The notes: generated by a model not told the origin, from the letters alone. DNA of 64,000 bases from Tenodera sinensis (GCA_030765045.1 CM060963.1:74399617-74463616), one strand, 5' to 3'; shown: positions 43,080 to 55,815, numbered from the stretch's first letter. A program made the numbers and translations.

Positions 43080-46000
43080 AATAATACAACCGCACGATAT
43101 CGTGTCAACTCAACACTGATTGTGAGCAGAGCAGAGAAAAATAAATCCTTGTATATATCAGCTGTTGGTAACGTGTTTCTGCGTGCGGAGTGGAAAAACA
43201 CCGCGTAGCGGTTTACATGCATTCGCATCTCTCTGTAGAACACCACTCTTTACACATATGTAAAGTGAATATTACATAGTTTGTTCATTGCAGTAGACAA
43301 TAATGTAAATGCTGTGGTTATTGAATGAGAACGTTCTCCACCTCTCACTTAAACAACAGCTATATCGTCAGAAGCTCCTTTCGGTAATAGATGCATACAA
43401 ATAATGCACTATATCACTGTCTGACTTATTTGTTACACTTTTTGTATGGAGAGCTCGGTTGCTTTTTACGGCAAAGCTTCTCGTACACAACACATTACTG
43501 GAGAAACAGTGCCTTTTTTCTAATACATTCTGAGTTTATCGCTCACATTTTTCCTAGCTTCTCCGACTTTGATTTACTTAATTTTTTCATATACTTTATC
43601 CACTACACTTATAGCCATTGGCATGTGTGACTCAGATGTTATAAGGTGAAACCGAAATTAAGTCAATATATATATTTGATAATAGAAAGAAACAAAAGGA
43701 GATTCTAGTCGATAGTTAAAGGGAAGACGTCATAAAGCTAAATAGATTAAAGTCTCAAGAACGGTAGCCTAGGCAGTTTTAAATGAGTGATAAGGTTACA
43801 ATTGTTGTTTGTACGAAGCCAGAGTGATTCCACGGGCTGATTCGTATCTTACCATGACGTACTCTAAAGTTGACCACTGGAAATCGCTTCCTTCGTGTCA
43901 CGCACGCAAAACAAATGCAACGCAAGACACACTCGTCTTGAATCGAACCGAGAGAACGCACGTGCAATTTGGGATTTGTACGTAAGCTAGCGCGTATACT
44001 TATTTCGGCGGTTGCTAGAGGGTGACAAAGTTCAAATTTTATAACGTTGCAGTTGAAGTTACTAGATTCTATTTAAAATATCGTCGGCAGTTCTCTAAAA
44101 AATCTGGAACTTTGCAAATAAAGTTAAATGTTGGTTAATTCTTCGTTTGGTTCCATTCCTACCACAACTCACGCATACCCTGTAGATCAGGACCTCTTGC
44201 TAGAGTTAGTCCGGACACCAAACATGAGATCTTATAGGACTTAAAGTCGACGTCTTTGACGGAGAGGAACGTTTTCATCAAAGTTTATGGCATTGGATAA
44301 GTAACAAAAAATATTGTTTATTAAATTTAAACTACTCAAAGAATCCACTGAAATTAGGTATTTTGCAATTTAAATTACATATAAATCTTTGGAATCTAAA
44401 TCATTGTTCAATTTCACGCTATATTTCGGTATATTTGCTCACCCACAATTTGCACCCAAGTACATGTGTCAGTCGCTTGTATGCTTCCTACAAAAGTAGC
44501 TTTTAAAATCACGGACAAAGTCACTGTAATCCGCCCTTTACACATGACCTACTGTATGTGCACAGACACATGTGATTAAGCATGTGCTTGCCCTTCAACT
44601 TGGCCTCGAAGAGATCTTTCAAATTATCATGAACACAATATTTCCCGGAGTGACTGATTACAAGACTTTTACTTCAGATAAGACCATTAAGCTGCACTTT
44701 ACTTAAATGATCCCGATATCCTCTTCGAGTCTTGAGTTTCCACAGTTGTTTTTTCGCACTTATATAACCAAACGCTTATCTCTATTTCCATTGTTACAAA
44801 ACTAAACAAATGATGACAATTTTATTTCTAACTTAATGAGTGAGAATACACAATGTCTCAATGGGATACAAACTGTATACTTAAGTTGTATATAACATAT
44901 GCATCAAACGTAAAATATGACGTTACAGAACGGAAGCATTATTGGTGCTTATTGTGATTAATCGTGGTGGGCGATCAGCTGAATTAAACTGTTGTAGGCT
45001 ACCAAGTTGTTTAGAATAAAAATGGCTGACTCTCGCTTCGGTAAAACATCTAATGCTAAACAGAGGAAATAATTCGAAGAGGCAAACCTCAGAACAGTAG
45101 GAAATGTACTTGGAGTCAGTTTGAAAAATTTTGTACTTAACGAAAGTATAAATTAACAGCAGATATTGCAGCTACTGACATTGCCGACATCTTAAAAGAT
45201 TGAAGCATCGATATGATAATCATTAGGCCGTGTCAATAGATGGTGAAGTGTGTATTCCTGCTTCATCTTTGTTTTTAAGAGGTTGGTAATTACAATGCAG
45301 CATTTAAATAACATTCCATAGGCTATATCAGTCTTTAATTTGTGAAATAGTCTTCATAAATGTAACTCGTGATGGTCAAATTCCCCAGATTAATTGACAA
45401 TCACACATGATATTACTTGTGATAATTCTGGACTCTTGAACCATTATTTATTTGCATGTTGTTGATTATCGATATACCTAAGGCAAGAACATGAATTATC
45501 AACGAATTAGCCATTTCTTGTTGGAAGAAGGAACATTTGCTTTAAATATATATTCACCTGAAGCTATTAACAGTGAAGCAAATTGATTCACAAATAATTA
45601 TTCATGGAACATTTGCTTTATTTTCCATTTTATGAAGCGCTGTTTTTTTAATACCTATTACTCTACACGAACAGCGGAAAAAAGGGCAGCAGTCTGTGTC
45701 TTCTGAAGGACTTTTTCCGCTTCTCTTATTCTCAAAATGTTAATTTAAACGATGAGGACTGTTATGTGCACATTTATTTCTGCAGTTGACAATGGTCGGG
45801 GTGTTAATTTTTTTCCGGGGCGTTACGGTAGCTGCCGTAGGCAGATATTGCGACATGGGGGGCCTTACTAATTCTGGGCAGATGAATTCGGTATAAGCTC
45901 CGTAAAGAAAACGGAAATAAGGCAGCCTGGAAATTCCGGTAATGGAAGAGGGCTGGGTTCAGTAGATATCGATTTATAGTCTGTGTGTAAAAGATGGGAG

Positions 46001-47789
46001 TACGCTCTATAAACCACGTCCTTAGGGACTCTAGCATATTGAGGAATAGCTGCCACTCCTTTCCTGAGTAGTACAACCTGCTTGATTCAATATGCGAAGT
46101 TGAGTACCACGTTTATAATAAATTCATCAACTTAGAAATAAGCAGCTTCAGGAAGGAACAGTTATAAATCACCATTATTCAACATTATAACAAGGTATAC
46201 GTTACATTAATTAATAAGAAATTACCCTTATATCAACGATTTTTAAGTTTATATTTAGAATGTTTCCCAAATCCTCAGTCAACGCTTGAAGGTGAAATTT
46301 TTTTAAAATTCTGCCATTCCTAACGGTCTAGCGCAGGCTTTAATTGCCATGTGTGTTACATGTATACGCCTCTTTTCTGCTTAAACTTTCCTGAGTACTT
46401 GAACAAAATATGGGCCAAAAGGGACCCCAAAACAACCAAATTCATTGGAAATAAGTAGTTGAGCTATGAATCTGAGTACAGAGACTACAGGGAAGGTGTG
46501 ACAAACAGGCAATCTGACACATGATCAAGATGCATGTGTGCGCAGAATTGTTTTTTCTCGACTTTACACTTTTTAATGCACTCCGTGCACATTAAATTTT
46601 GTGCTATGCTCCTAGAATTTTGCCAACATATGCTAAATTTATAGGACTTCAAATGCAGTCTTTGGTTTCAAAATATGAGAAGAACAGTTTAGCTTTTGAA
46701 AGTTATATACTCAAAAAAGAAAGTTTAAGAAATATGTTTAAAGTCCATGGAACCGAAAAATTAATTGCTGCAAAGTTAATTATTTTTTCTTCCTGCCTAT
46801 TTTTAATATTAAGATATTTTCAGATTGTGAATCAATTTTTTAATTAAAACTATAAAACAGGTTATGCTGGAACTTTGTGTGGTACTTTATAACATAAACC
46901 CTTAGGCCGGCAAAATATTTATTTCATACCTATACAAATATATAAGATCTAAGCATCAGTGCCAGGGTCCCTTAACTACATTATTTATCAATTTAAATGT
47001 ATAATGAATTTAATTAGCTATTAAATCGTGTCTGAAAACTCATCTATTTTATAATAAACCCCTCTCTATAGAAATCTCTTCAAATCTACTTTGAAACAAC
47101 ACATGGACTGTTATTTTAAATTTGCTGGAAATTTATAAAACAGCATAGTCCCATAATACTTGCAAATGAGCATGCTTTATGTTCAATAACTCTTAAATTC
47201 GTTTATCTAGTATTCTGGAAATGAATTTGTCATAAAATTATTAATATTTTTCTTCACATAACAATGTGATGAATATATATAAGCACAATTAAAGTGTTTA
47301 CTTCTTTAAAGAATGGCCTACACGAGTCATTATACCAATATTTGTAGCAGTTCTTTTTATCTTAAAAGATATACTGCTAAGTACTGACTATTTTTACCCT
47401 TTCCCCAAAACATTATTCCAGATTTAAATATTCTTTCCGCATATGTAACATATAAAACGCTTATACTTATCTATTTCTCACTCCATTACATTAAATGAAA
47501 AACCGACTCTCACCGGGCATTTAATACCAAATGAGAATCTACATTGATAGGTTTAACTCCAGAGGGAGAATGAAGGTTGCTTGGGTTATGTGAGGTGCTA
47601 GGTGTCACATTTTGGGATCATTTAACAATGAACTGGTAGAGAAATTAATTGCCATAGAGAACGGAAGAGGGGATGTATACTTAAGAGCCAGTGCTTTATA
47701 GTTTTTCAGAATCAGAACGCTGAATATGTTTAATACTACTGTTGTAATTGTATTTCACTTCAACTCATCATTGTTTTGTGTTTGCTTTT
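43080..47789. other. Unassigned AT-rich stretch
   Basis: About 4.7 kb with no gene or repeat I can name on either strand. It includes several short open frames without recognisable motifs. Confidence 0.4.
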
Positions 47790-49265
47790 TACCTTCTCTG
47801 CTGGTAAGAGAGATCCCCTGAATCGAAAAAGACTCATTTTTAGAAAAAGGTCCATGAGTGTGGGTGTGTGTATGAGTATGTCTGTCTGTCTGCCTGTCTG
47901 TCTGCCTGTCTGCCTGCCCGCCAGTCTGTGGACAGCGTAACTCAAAACCGAAAAGTCGGTTAAAAACCAAAGTTCGTATTTAATTTTAATGCCTTTCAAG
48001 GATGCGACACGAAGATGTTGAAGAAAATTCCTCCACTCTAAACTACCCTTTACATAGCAGATTTTTCGAAAATTTTTATTTTCTTGAAAATGAAAATGGA
48101 TTTTGATTATAATGTCATTATGTTTGAGATATTCTTATGGCATATGACATGTATATCTTGAATTGTCTGGCTATAGACCATGTAGTCCTAGTTACTCTGG
48201 ATGACTATTGCATATATATAAACATTGGAGGGAACCATTTGAGATATTTCTTGTTATTTATGTGAGTTTCGGAAAACTTGAACTTTCGTCAAATGGAACA
48301 TCGTTGTTAAGTTTTGATGTGGAATCGTCTTTCCTCCGTTCCGCTCTCCTACGCGAAATGCTGCTTTCTGGTGATTCCTGCTCCGGCTGCTCTGGCATGT
48401 GATTTTAACCTCAGGGTATGCGTGGGTGTTTGCGAATAAAAACCAGAACTCTTATTGACACACTTTTATTCTCACCAAAATATGAATGCGTGAGATTTGC
48501 CGATCGTTATTAACAACGTTAAGTCGTTACTGTGTCTTCACTAATACCGAAGATTGTTACTATTAAATATAATGTATCCTCACACTCGAGGATCCGGAAT
48601 GCAAGTCCCGTGACTGAAGTGCTCGCTCGGAGATATGGGCGACAAGTGTAGTGACCCGCCGGGTTCTGGAAGGCAAATCTAAACGACCCTCTCTCTCCGG
48701 GTTCTCGCAGGCAAGTCCCTGTGCGTCATGACGCTCTCTATACCTTTCACTTCCTAATTAGCTACAGGTTTCGCCGAAACGACCCTGCTCAACACCTGCA
48801 CTACCGATTTCCAGAAAAACTGGTCTTACCAGGTCTCGCTTGACTACCTGACGCTTGCCCTAATGGCCTGCCTGTACCTTTTCGTGCCTTTTGACAATTT
48901 TAACCACAACTAATCTCCCAGATTCTGTAGCTTTATACATGTAACAATTTTAACATTTTCTGATTATTTAATTCCACCATGTGATGCAGTATTGTATCCA
49001 TAATTATGGCGTTCACAATTTCGGCTTCAGTTTCTATATAACCGTGCAAAGAGAACGAAATTTTAAAGCTTTAAAAGATTTGACTATCACTTAAGGTCTA
49101 GTGTATTCCCATATTTCCCTCGCACCTACAAGAGGATAAACAATAAGATAATCTCTGCAAATGTCTAATTCAACTAACAGGAACCAGATATAGGAATAAG
49201 AGATTGTAAAAAGGGTTAGTACAAGAGTAGAAAAAGTCATGTGAGTGCAACACATCAGATTTTTC
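47790..49265 (+). repeat. Dispersed repeat family A, split by a ~0.7-kb insertion
   Basis: First part 47790-48320 (TACCTTCTCTGCTGG, GT/TCTG simple repeat, CAGTCTGTGGACAGCGTAAC, AAAGTCGGTTAAAAACC, through TCAAATGGAACATCG). Last part 49037-49265 (AACCGTGCAAAGAGAACG through CAACACATCAGATTTTT). The two parts are directly adjacent in the 18.4-kb copy. Confidence 0.88.
48321..49036. mobile_element. Unidentified insertion in family A
   Basis: About 715 bp of sequence absent from other family A copies. It is GC-richer, with internal similar blocks (CGGGTTCTGGAAGGCAAAT and CGGGTTCTCGCAGGCAAGT). No coding capacity and no tRNA head. It might be a solo LTR, since its edge begins TGTGGAAT, but the ends do not give a clean TG...CA with target duplication. 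The exact junctions are uncertain by about 10 bp. Confidence 0.5.
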
Positions 49266-49390
49266 TGTTTTGCGTATCGCTCCTTTAACTTCCAGGTCAT
49301 GTTCGCAGCTTTGCCTTTAGAACAATTGCTTATGGTAATGATCACTCGTTTGCTACCTATTGGGTTAATTTTGGGTTCTCTCTCACTCTC

Positions 49391-49399
49391 TTCCTCTTC

Positions 49400-49449
<50 letters not shown>

Positions 49450-49461
49450 AACACACACACA
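49391..49461. repeat. (CT)n-(CA)n compound microsatellite
   Basis: CT/CCT-rich run passing into perfect CT, then CA with one interruption. It lies at the 3' (tail) side of the minus-strand tRNA-like SINE at 49480-49575, so it may be that SINE's expanded tail. Confidence 0.95.
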
Positions 49462-49479
49462 TGTTCTCACTCTCATACA

Positions 49480-49575
49480 TACTTCCAGAGGGCGGAAAAG
49501 ATCCTGGTAAAATAAAAATTCCTACCTTCCAGCCGGAAATCGAACGCGAGACCCCTACCCACATAACCTCAGGGT
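49480..49575 (-). mobile_element. tRNA-derived SINE head (family S7)
   Basis: Minus strand: GAGCTAACCCTGAGGTTATG (D-arm-like) and CTCGCGTTCGATTTCCGG (B box), then a short body with ACCAGGATCTTTTCCGCC running into the GT/GA microsatellite. No target duplication determined. Confidence 0.55.
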
Positions 49576-50395
49576 TAGCTCTTATTAGTGGTTTCATACC
49601 CAATAATTCTATTTTCTTCAAAGGGGGATCTTTTTTCTCGACCTCTTATTCTTTTTTTTTTCCAAGAAAATATTATTTAATATTATTCTATCTTTATTTT
49701 GCAAGTATGAAGTAAGCAAAGTAGATTTAGTACTCCATCCTCCATCCTCAATATATGACCACTAGGCCCATGTAATTCTGTTGTTTGAAAATATAGTATG
49801 TGTATATTTTACAAAGCGCTACAGTTACCAAATGGATTGTGAATCGTTAATATGTAATAACTTTATGAACAATGGAGGATTTCATATTTATTTTCAAGAC
49901 CATTCTGACGTTACTCATTAACTTCTCATATTTCTATCCACGTCCATCATATCTATAACGAGAAGCACTGAATAAAATATTTTGAGCACCCATTTGGTAT
50001 GACGAAAATTATGTGGCAGACTTAGCTGAGATTCGATTGTTTATATAGTTCAATTTTGTAGACTATAAAGTAATCTAACCTTGCTTAGAACCCAATAACA
50101 TCTATTTTTAGTGATAGGAGCTAAAATAGCTAATATATACCATACATTTATTTAGTATATACATTTATTTCTATAAGCTATTTTCAAATCAGAAGGCCAT
50201 TCAAATACGGAAAATGTTAAATAAGTACGACCTTAATAAATCTTAAGCAGTAAACTACAGTTAAAAGGTACACCATCAATTTATAAAATTTTAGTATCTT
50301 GGACTATTGTTGAATGTGTTTGTCAGAGGCACATTCAATTTCTCAAAAGCTTACGTGCCGTAACAATAGGTTAAAACTTAGGCAAAATATTTAAT
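49576..50395. other. Unassigned AT-rich stretch
   Basis: Nothing recognised. Confidence 0.4.
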
Positions 50396-50408
50396 AAAAT
50401 TATTGGGA

Positions 50409-50438
50409 TTGGATTGGATTTGGTTTAAGGGCGCTCAA
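50409..50438 (-). mobile_element. 30-bp micro-insert with 13-bp target duplication
   Basis: TTGGATTGGATT plus TGGTTTAAGGGCGCTCAA is bounded by AAAATTATTGGGA on both sides (50396-50408 and 50439-50451). Read on the minus strand it is TTGAGCGCCCTTAAACC followed by an (AATCC)n-like tail, the same architecture (core ending CCCTTAAAC plus simple repeat) as the 57-79 bp micro-inserts. Confidence 0.65.
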
Positions 50439-50451
50439 AAAATTATTGGGA

Positions 50452-51455
50452 GGTACCTATGTATTACTGCATCATTCATTACAGGCAGTTTCAACAATTA
50501 TCATAGCTATAGAATCTAGCTGCAGTGTGCTGTCAATTTCAAGGTACTAGTGACAATCGTTCGCGTTCTCCATGGAGAAAAGAGTGCAAGACCCTAAGAA
50601 ACTGGCCAAAATAAAGTTCACACCTCCTGTCGCATTTAAACGTTTGTCAGCTTTCAGGAGCATTTTCACGGAGACGGATGAAGGTTTGCATCTGAGAATA
50701 TTTCAAAGTAGTTACTTCATTGTTTACTATCACACTAGGAGCGCAAAATAAGTACCGAAAATGTTTGCCCTTACAGCGTTTTTCACTTTCATATTAACGG
50801 AACACTGAGCTTTCGCACTTACAGTTAGTTCAATTTGTTATAATTTAAAGTTACGGTATTTTAAACACAATGGCATGCCCGTGATTTATATAAATATGTG
50901 CCTATTCCAAAAAATCCTATGCTGTTCTAAATTTAACACATAAGGTGCTACAAAATCATAATATATTGATGGATGGAACTTTTGAGAACTTAAAAATCCA
51001 GGTCTTTGTGATTAGGTATCTTTTCGTTCAGTTCAATCCAGGATAAAACAAGCATTATTTTCAAATTATACAAGTATTAAACAAGATATGTTTTCTACGT
51101 TCGAAAACTTCAGCAAATATAAAATGTCCCGTTTTAAGATATTTCTGCTCTGCACAATTTAATAAAGACAGTAGAGTGTTTATATCCCCACTAAAACATA
51201 GAGGTAATGATGATGCAGCGTCTACTAACAAGAAAATGTAAGCATTTTATGTTCTTTCTAAACGCTTCTTCCAGTAACGCTCTGCTTCTTGGCGAAAATA
51301 GAGTTGATGTAAGTGCTCATTATAATGTATTTGTTCAAAGCACAGCAACATCCGAGAGAAGTCGTAATGGGAAGCTGAAATCTCTGACATACAGAGTCAT
51401 TAAGAGACAAACAGATGCTATTTGCCATAAGTACTACCGCTCTACTACAGGCTTT
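50452..51455. other. Unassigned AT-rich stretch
   Basis: Nothing recognised. Confidence 0.4.
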
Positions 51456-51467
51456 CTCTAAAACTGC

Positions 51468-51678
51468 TCGCCTACCACCTAGGCGGCCCGGGTTTGATCC
51501 CAGGGACCCGCATGTGGTATTCGTGCTGGACGAAGCGGTGTCTGGGTGGGTTTTCTCCGAGTTCTCCGGTTTCCCCCGCCATCTCATTCCACCGGTGCTC
51601 CATCTTCATTCCATGTATCATCAGTATCACCGCCTGTGGTGCCGCAGTAGTAAAAGCGGGCGTTAAACACTACACACA
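51468..51678 (+). mobile_element. tRNA-derived SINE (family S1), 5'-truncated, 12-bp target duplication
   Basis: Starts inside the tRNA head (TCGCCTACCACCTAGG), keeps the B box GGGTTTGATCCCAGG and the S1 body, and ends GGGCGTTAAACACTACACA. CTCTAAAACTGC flanks both sides (51456-51467 and 51679-51690). Loss of the first ~30 nt with intact target duplication is the signature of incomplete target-primed reverse transcription. Confidence 0.93.
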
Positions 51679-51694
51679 CTCTAAAACTGCATGC

Positions 51695-52850
51695 CAGCTA
51701 GGTAGATAGCAAGTGATTGCAAAAATAAACTTTTATATGCATTAACGAAACATACTTCAACAAGAGATTATACTCATTGTTTTCATCACAGAAACATTGT
51801 TTCGTTCAAATGACTTTCTCCGCCCATTTATCCAGCTCTTCCATAAGCATTTCAGTTCACTTCACCTTAATAGAAATAAAAGTTTGTAAAACAGTTAACG
51901 CTATGTATTACATAGTTAACGCTTTAAAAGCACATCACAATATCCTGTTAGCTTTTCTTTCTGTATTTCTTGCTATAAATCACAGAAGCCCCCCCCCCCC
52001 CAGAAAAATGAAAATTCAAACCAATAATAACGAATCTGTGCAGAATGTTTAATCTCAGAAAAGATTTCAATGTAAATAAATTAATCCATAATTTTTCAAT
52101 CTTGTAAATTTACTGTACTTATTGTTATGTAAGATGTTCTTACGGCGAAATATGGTTTTAAGTTTTGGAGCTTAAATAAATAAATAAGTAAATAAATAGT
52201 TGTTCAAAGAACATCGGCATTTTTCGTGTTTTCACTTCTTCTCCCTGTCTCTCTGTCCCTTTCTAACAGTCACGCCCACACCCACATTCACGCACATACA
52301 CACACAAAAGTCCGCTAGTAGGATAAGAATGGGTCAAAAGGGCAGTTGCTAAGAAAATTTAGTGTTTTCTTACCAATGTTGGTACCTCTGTGTACTGAGA
52401 ATCCATGCGTACGTAAGAGTTGTGTCGACATATTGTGGAAACGGTATGTGATTATCGCAAAGCACACGTGCATTCCAGCAACAGAAAGAAAACATTAAGA
52501 AATATTTATTTAGTTTAGTGAATTGTAAGATTTTATCCGTTGCACATAAGGTTTTTATGGAAAACCAAGGCGTTAAAGAATATATATAGATACACACATG
52601 GTGATACCAGAGAGCCATCTATCGTGACGAAGCTTGGTAGAGCAACTGTCTGCAGCCTGTCTGCTTCCCAGAAAATGTTTGATCATACAGTGGTGCAGAT
52701 AAACCATTTTTAAATTATTTGTAGATGTGAACAATATCTAAATAATTATGTGCGTCATATTTATTGTGGTTAAATTCATTTATGTGTTCATTTTCACAAT
52801 GAAAATCAGAACCTAATGTTGCAAATGAGGTAATTCCAACTAATGCGAAG
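51695..52850. other. Unassigned AT-rich stretch
   Basis: No gene recognised. It contains a C-run (51989-51999), an (AAAT)n run near 52175-52198 and a weak tRNA-like arm around 52637-52660 that I do not call. Confidence 0.4.
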
Positions 52851-52859
52851 GACAGACTC

Positions 52860-53215
52860 AACCCCCCACACCCTCAACAAATTTCGAACAGCTAAGGTCT
52901 CCTTCAACAACCTCTCTGGGCATTAAAAGTAAACCAAAATCAAGAACAACTCCAGAAAATCTGATTTTACAACAAGCCCAGAATGTATAAATGATCTAAA
53001 AGCTAGGAAATGTGCCCACTCTAAAAACGAAAAGGCAGCAGCAGCAGCGAAAGCGCAGAATTAGAAGAAGCTTGCCTATGATGAGAATATCTGCAAGGAA
53101 TGCCAACAGTGTTTCAAGGAAGAGGAGAATTGGTTGTAGTATCTCAATTCTACAAACTGGTACCACGTTAAGTGTGTAGAAGTCGGAAGTGATCTGTATT
53201 CTGTGTGACGTAATT
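52860..53215 (+). pseudogene. pogo/Tigger-like DDE transposase C-terminal remnant with PHD-like finger
   Basis: In the plus strand about 53065-53210 reads AYDENICKECQQCFKEEENW, a stop, then a block with NWYHVKCVEVG. This matches the PHD/zinc-finger-like tail (C-x2-C, W-x-Q-C, W-x-H-x2-C) that follows a basic linker in some pogo/Tigger-group DDE transposases. The linker is visible upstream as basic, Q/K-rich coding-like sequence, in other frames. Two expected finger cysteines are replaced and one codon is a stop. The catalytic domain is absent. Family assignment rests on this tail only. Confidence 0.5.
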
Positions 53216-53961
53216 GTATGAGTGAGTAAATATGTTGGTGTCCGTTTACCCCAGTGGATGTGCAAACATGCTTTTAAGAATTCTTTACTCGGTTGTTATA
53301 TCTTATTTCAGAAGAATCACCTTCCAATTTGTTTACATTTATTAGCGTTATTAAGATTAGCTTATTGCACGTTTTATGCGTTTATAAGCTTTATCTCCAC
53401 AGTTTTTAAGCTATACAAAAGTATACAAAACTCATTCCGAATGAGATAAATATCATAGATATTCTCAGAAAAGGATTTTAGACATTGCTACTGAGATTTC
53501 TGGCAGAGAACGTCTTATTTAGGTGTTGTGCTTTTAGGTTTGGCAAGTAGAAAGTAAAAGCAAGCAACTAGCATGTCTTTTAATATATCTCCAACGTCTG
53601 CTTTGCTTACTCTGTTGCATTTCATGGTTCTGTGCCACTGTCAACATCAGTCCCTGTGAAGTTGTGGTGTCCGTGCGACTGATGTTTGTTGACGCTACCG
53701 CATCCTCCGTATTCGGTCTCTTGCTGTCATAAGAGCGCTTTTTGATTATTTATTTATTCTCCTTTCACTTTACATTTACCTTGCAGACTAACTTTCTTAT
53801 TTGTACAGTTTGAACCAGCTTTTACTTTTATTTTTTTAACACGTACACAGTAGGCAAAGGTGTTATAGTGTTCAAGCCAAAAATCTGATATCGAAATTTT
53901 ACCGAAAATACACGATTTGGTACTCCCTGAATTTAAGAAATTTAGAACAAGATCCACTGGA

Positions 53962-54017
53962 GGGTGGTGGTTAGTGGTGATGTTTAAGGGTCTGTCGACA
54001 ACTAGGTCATTAGGGCC
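53962..54017 (-). mobile_element. Micro-retroposon inside family A
   Basis: GGTGGTGGTTAGTGGTGATG followed by TTTAAGGGTCTGTCGACAAC and GGTCATTAGGGCCCC. Near-identical octamers CCACTGGA (53954-53961) and CCGCTGGA (54018-54025) flank it. Family A lacks this segment in other copies, confirming insertion. Confidence 0.75.
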
Positions 54018-54428
54018 CCGCTGGAAGGTGTATCTGTGTGTGTCTATCCGTGTCTGTCTGTGGCTGTGTGTATACGTATTAACTATCTGAATAAACATCA
54101 GTTATTCAAGTTCAGCATCTTCCAAAGAGGCAATACGAAGAGTTTCAAGAAAATCTCCACCCCAAACTACTCCTTACAGGAAACAGTTTTCAACAATGTT
54201 GATTTTTTCAAAAATGGTTCCTACGATTTTGATTAAAATACCATTACCATATTTTCATAACAGATGTTCTGTGAATAGTGTCTGAGGTACTTCTTATTCT
54301 GAATTACTTTTGTGACACCAGTAAAGGAATTTCAAAGTCATTATATGATGACCAACTATTAAACTACTTGCAATCGTATAAAGTCTACTGTATTCCCTTG
54401 ATCCAGTTGTAGCTTAAAGAATTTGTGT

Positions 54429-54640
54429 CCGCGCCGTAGCCGAGTGGTTAGACCATTCGCTTCTCACCAAAGCGGCCCGGGTTCGATCCCGGCGACGGCA
54501 TATGAGATCCCTAGTGGACAAAGCGGCGCAGGGGCGCGTTTCTTCCAGGTTTTCCCATTTCCTCCGCCATCTTATTGTACTGTCATCAGTGTTATCGGCT
54601 GCGATGCCGCATGTACTAAAAGCGGGCGTTAAACACTACC
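54429..54640 (+). mobile_element. tRNA-derived SINE (family S1) inside family A
   Basis: Complete head GCGCCGTAGCCGAGTGGTTAG, B box GGGTTCGATCCCGG, body with GACAAAGCGGCGCAGG, and 3' end GGGCGTTAAACACTAC. Part of the middle (GGTGCTCCATCTTCATTCC in other copies) is deleted. No clear target duplication. Confidence 0.88.
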
Positions 54641-54787
54641 ACAACAAAAAGGACATATGTAATAAAATAAATGCTTATCTTGACTAACGTGAAGCAGGTA
54701 GAAGGATAAATACTTGTACAAGAGCTAGTAGAGAAATTCATGTGAGAGAATACTTGATCATACTGTGAAGCGAGTTTGGCAACAAGG

Positions 54788-54902
54788 AGTAAATGTAGCA
54801 AGGTGACTCCGCCGTGCATTCGGGAGGCCCGGGCACAATTCCCCTGGACAGCTCGCTCTTTACCTTGGGATTTTAAGGTTTTCTCTGGTCGGTAGGCGGA
54901 TG

Positions 54903-54905
<3 letters not shown>
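54788..54905 (+). mobile_element. tRNA-derived SINE (family S3) fragment with poly(T) downstream
   Basis: CATTCGGGAGGCCCGGGCAC resembles the head of the 9838 copy, followed by GGGATTTTAAGGTTTTCTC. It runs into a T-run at 54905-54939. Confidence 0.55.
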
Positions 54906-54939
<34 letters not shown>

Positions 54940-54942
<3 letters not shown>

Positions 54943-55360
54943 CGACCAGAATTTCCTTTTCCTTATTTCCTTTCATTCCTTTTCCTTCTCATGTTTTAGG
55001 CGTGTTTCTAGGTTTAGTGATGTGTAGTCCTGCCGACAGATGGTGCGAATTCCCTCTTCCAGGAAAAGAACGTTTCCATGGAGGGCTCTCTGGTTGGACG
55101 GTGGTTCATCGCTGGAACGGGTCTTGTAATAAACAATTCTAGATGAACAGAGATATCGGAAGCAGCAGTTTTGCTTCTAATCGCGTTTAGGATAACGTTG
55201 CCAACCTTGGAATGTGCATTCACGCTGGATTAAAGTAAAGAACTCATTTAAAACAGCACAACTTAAATGCTATTTTTAGTTCATTCAGTATACTTAGGTT
55301 ACAATTTTTTTTTTTTTAATTAACTCCCTTCAAGATTGTGTCATATCGGACGAATGAATG
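54940..55360. other. Unassigned stretch
   Basis: Moderately GC-rich sequence without recognised gene. A segment near 55187-55205 (GATAACGTTGCCAACCTTGG) weakly recalls repeat B in reverse. Confidence 0.35.
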
Positions 55361-55364
55361 GATG

Positions 55365-55556
55365 AAATGGGTGAAATGATGCTCAAATGAGCCCGAGGTC
55401 CATGGAGCTTTAAGTTACCCGACATTCGTCTTCCCAGGGTAGGGAAAACCTCGGAAAAAACCTTACCCGGATAACTTACCCTAAGCGAGATTCGAACTCG
55501 CGACCTCTTGAACGTGAGGCAGACACGCTAACCATCACGCTACCGAGGTGGGCAAA
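55365..55556 (-). mobile_element. tRNA-derived SINE (family S4)
   Basis: Minus strand: GCCCACCTCGGTAGCGTGAT (acceptor/D arm with A box), CGCGAGTTCGAATCTCGC (T arm with B box), then GGGTAAGTTATCCGGGTAAG, CCGAGGTTTTCCCTACCC and a body ending in a CATT-rich tail. Arms pair well, indicating a fairly young copy. Confidence 0.8.
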
Positions 55557-55758
55557 GAATGTTTTCAACTACTCCCGTCTTTTTCCTACTGGTCATTTTT
55601 TGCCTTTTCTATATTTTTCAAAACTATTAACGGTCTGTTTCGAAGTTCGGTCGATGGTTACATCGTCTAATTCCTGGAAGAATAAGTTACCATTTACATT
55701 TCTTTTATTTTACCTTGGCCCAAGCTAGTTCTATAGGTTTGAGATAACACTTGTGTGG

Positions 55759-55815
55759 GAGCGGAGTGGAGTGTGGAGTTCAAGGGCCCGTCGACAGCTG
55801 GGTCATTTGGGCCCC
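55759..55815 (-). mobile_element. Micro-retroposon, 57 bp, with 10-bp target duplication
   Basis: Core CAAGGGCCCGTCGACAGCTG and GGTCATTTGGGCCCC with a GAGTG-rich variable side. Flanked by ACTTGTGTGG (55749-55758) and ACATGTGTGG (55816-55825), one mismatch. Confidence 0.75.

Larger units (their letters stand above)
53860..54765 (+). repeat. Dispersed repeat family A with two nested insertions
   Basis: Recognisable from TTCAAGCCAAAAATCTGATA through the GT simple repeat (54030-54072), TCAAGAAAATC, ACTACTCCTTACAGG, to AAATGCTTATCTTGACTAAC and CATGTGAGAGAATACTTGATC. Interrupted by a micro-insert (53962-54017) and an S1 SINE (54429-54640). Confidence 0.78.

Noticed and set aside
49091..49621. 176-codon minus-strand open frame
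   Set aside because: It runs through family A, a SINE head and a (CT)n/(CA)n microsatellite, so it is composite.
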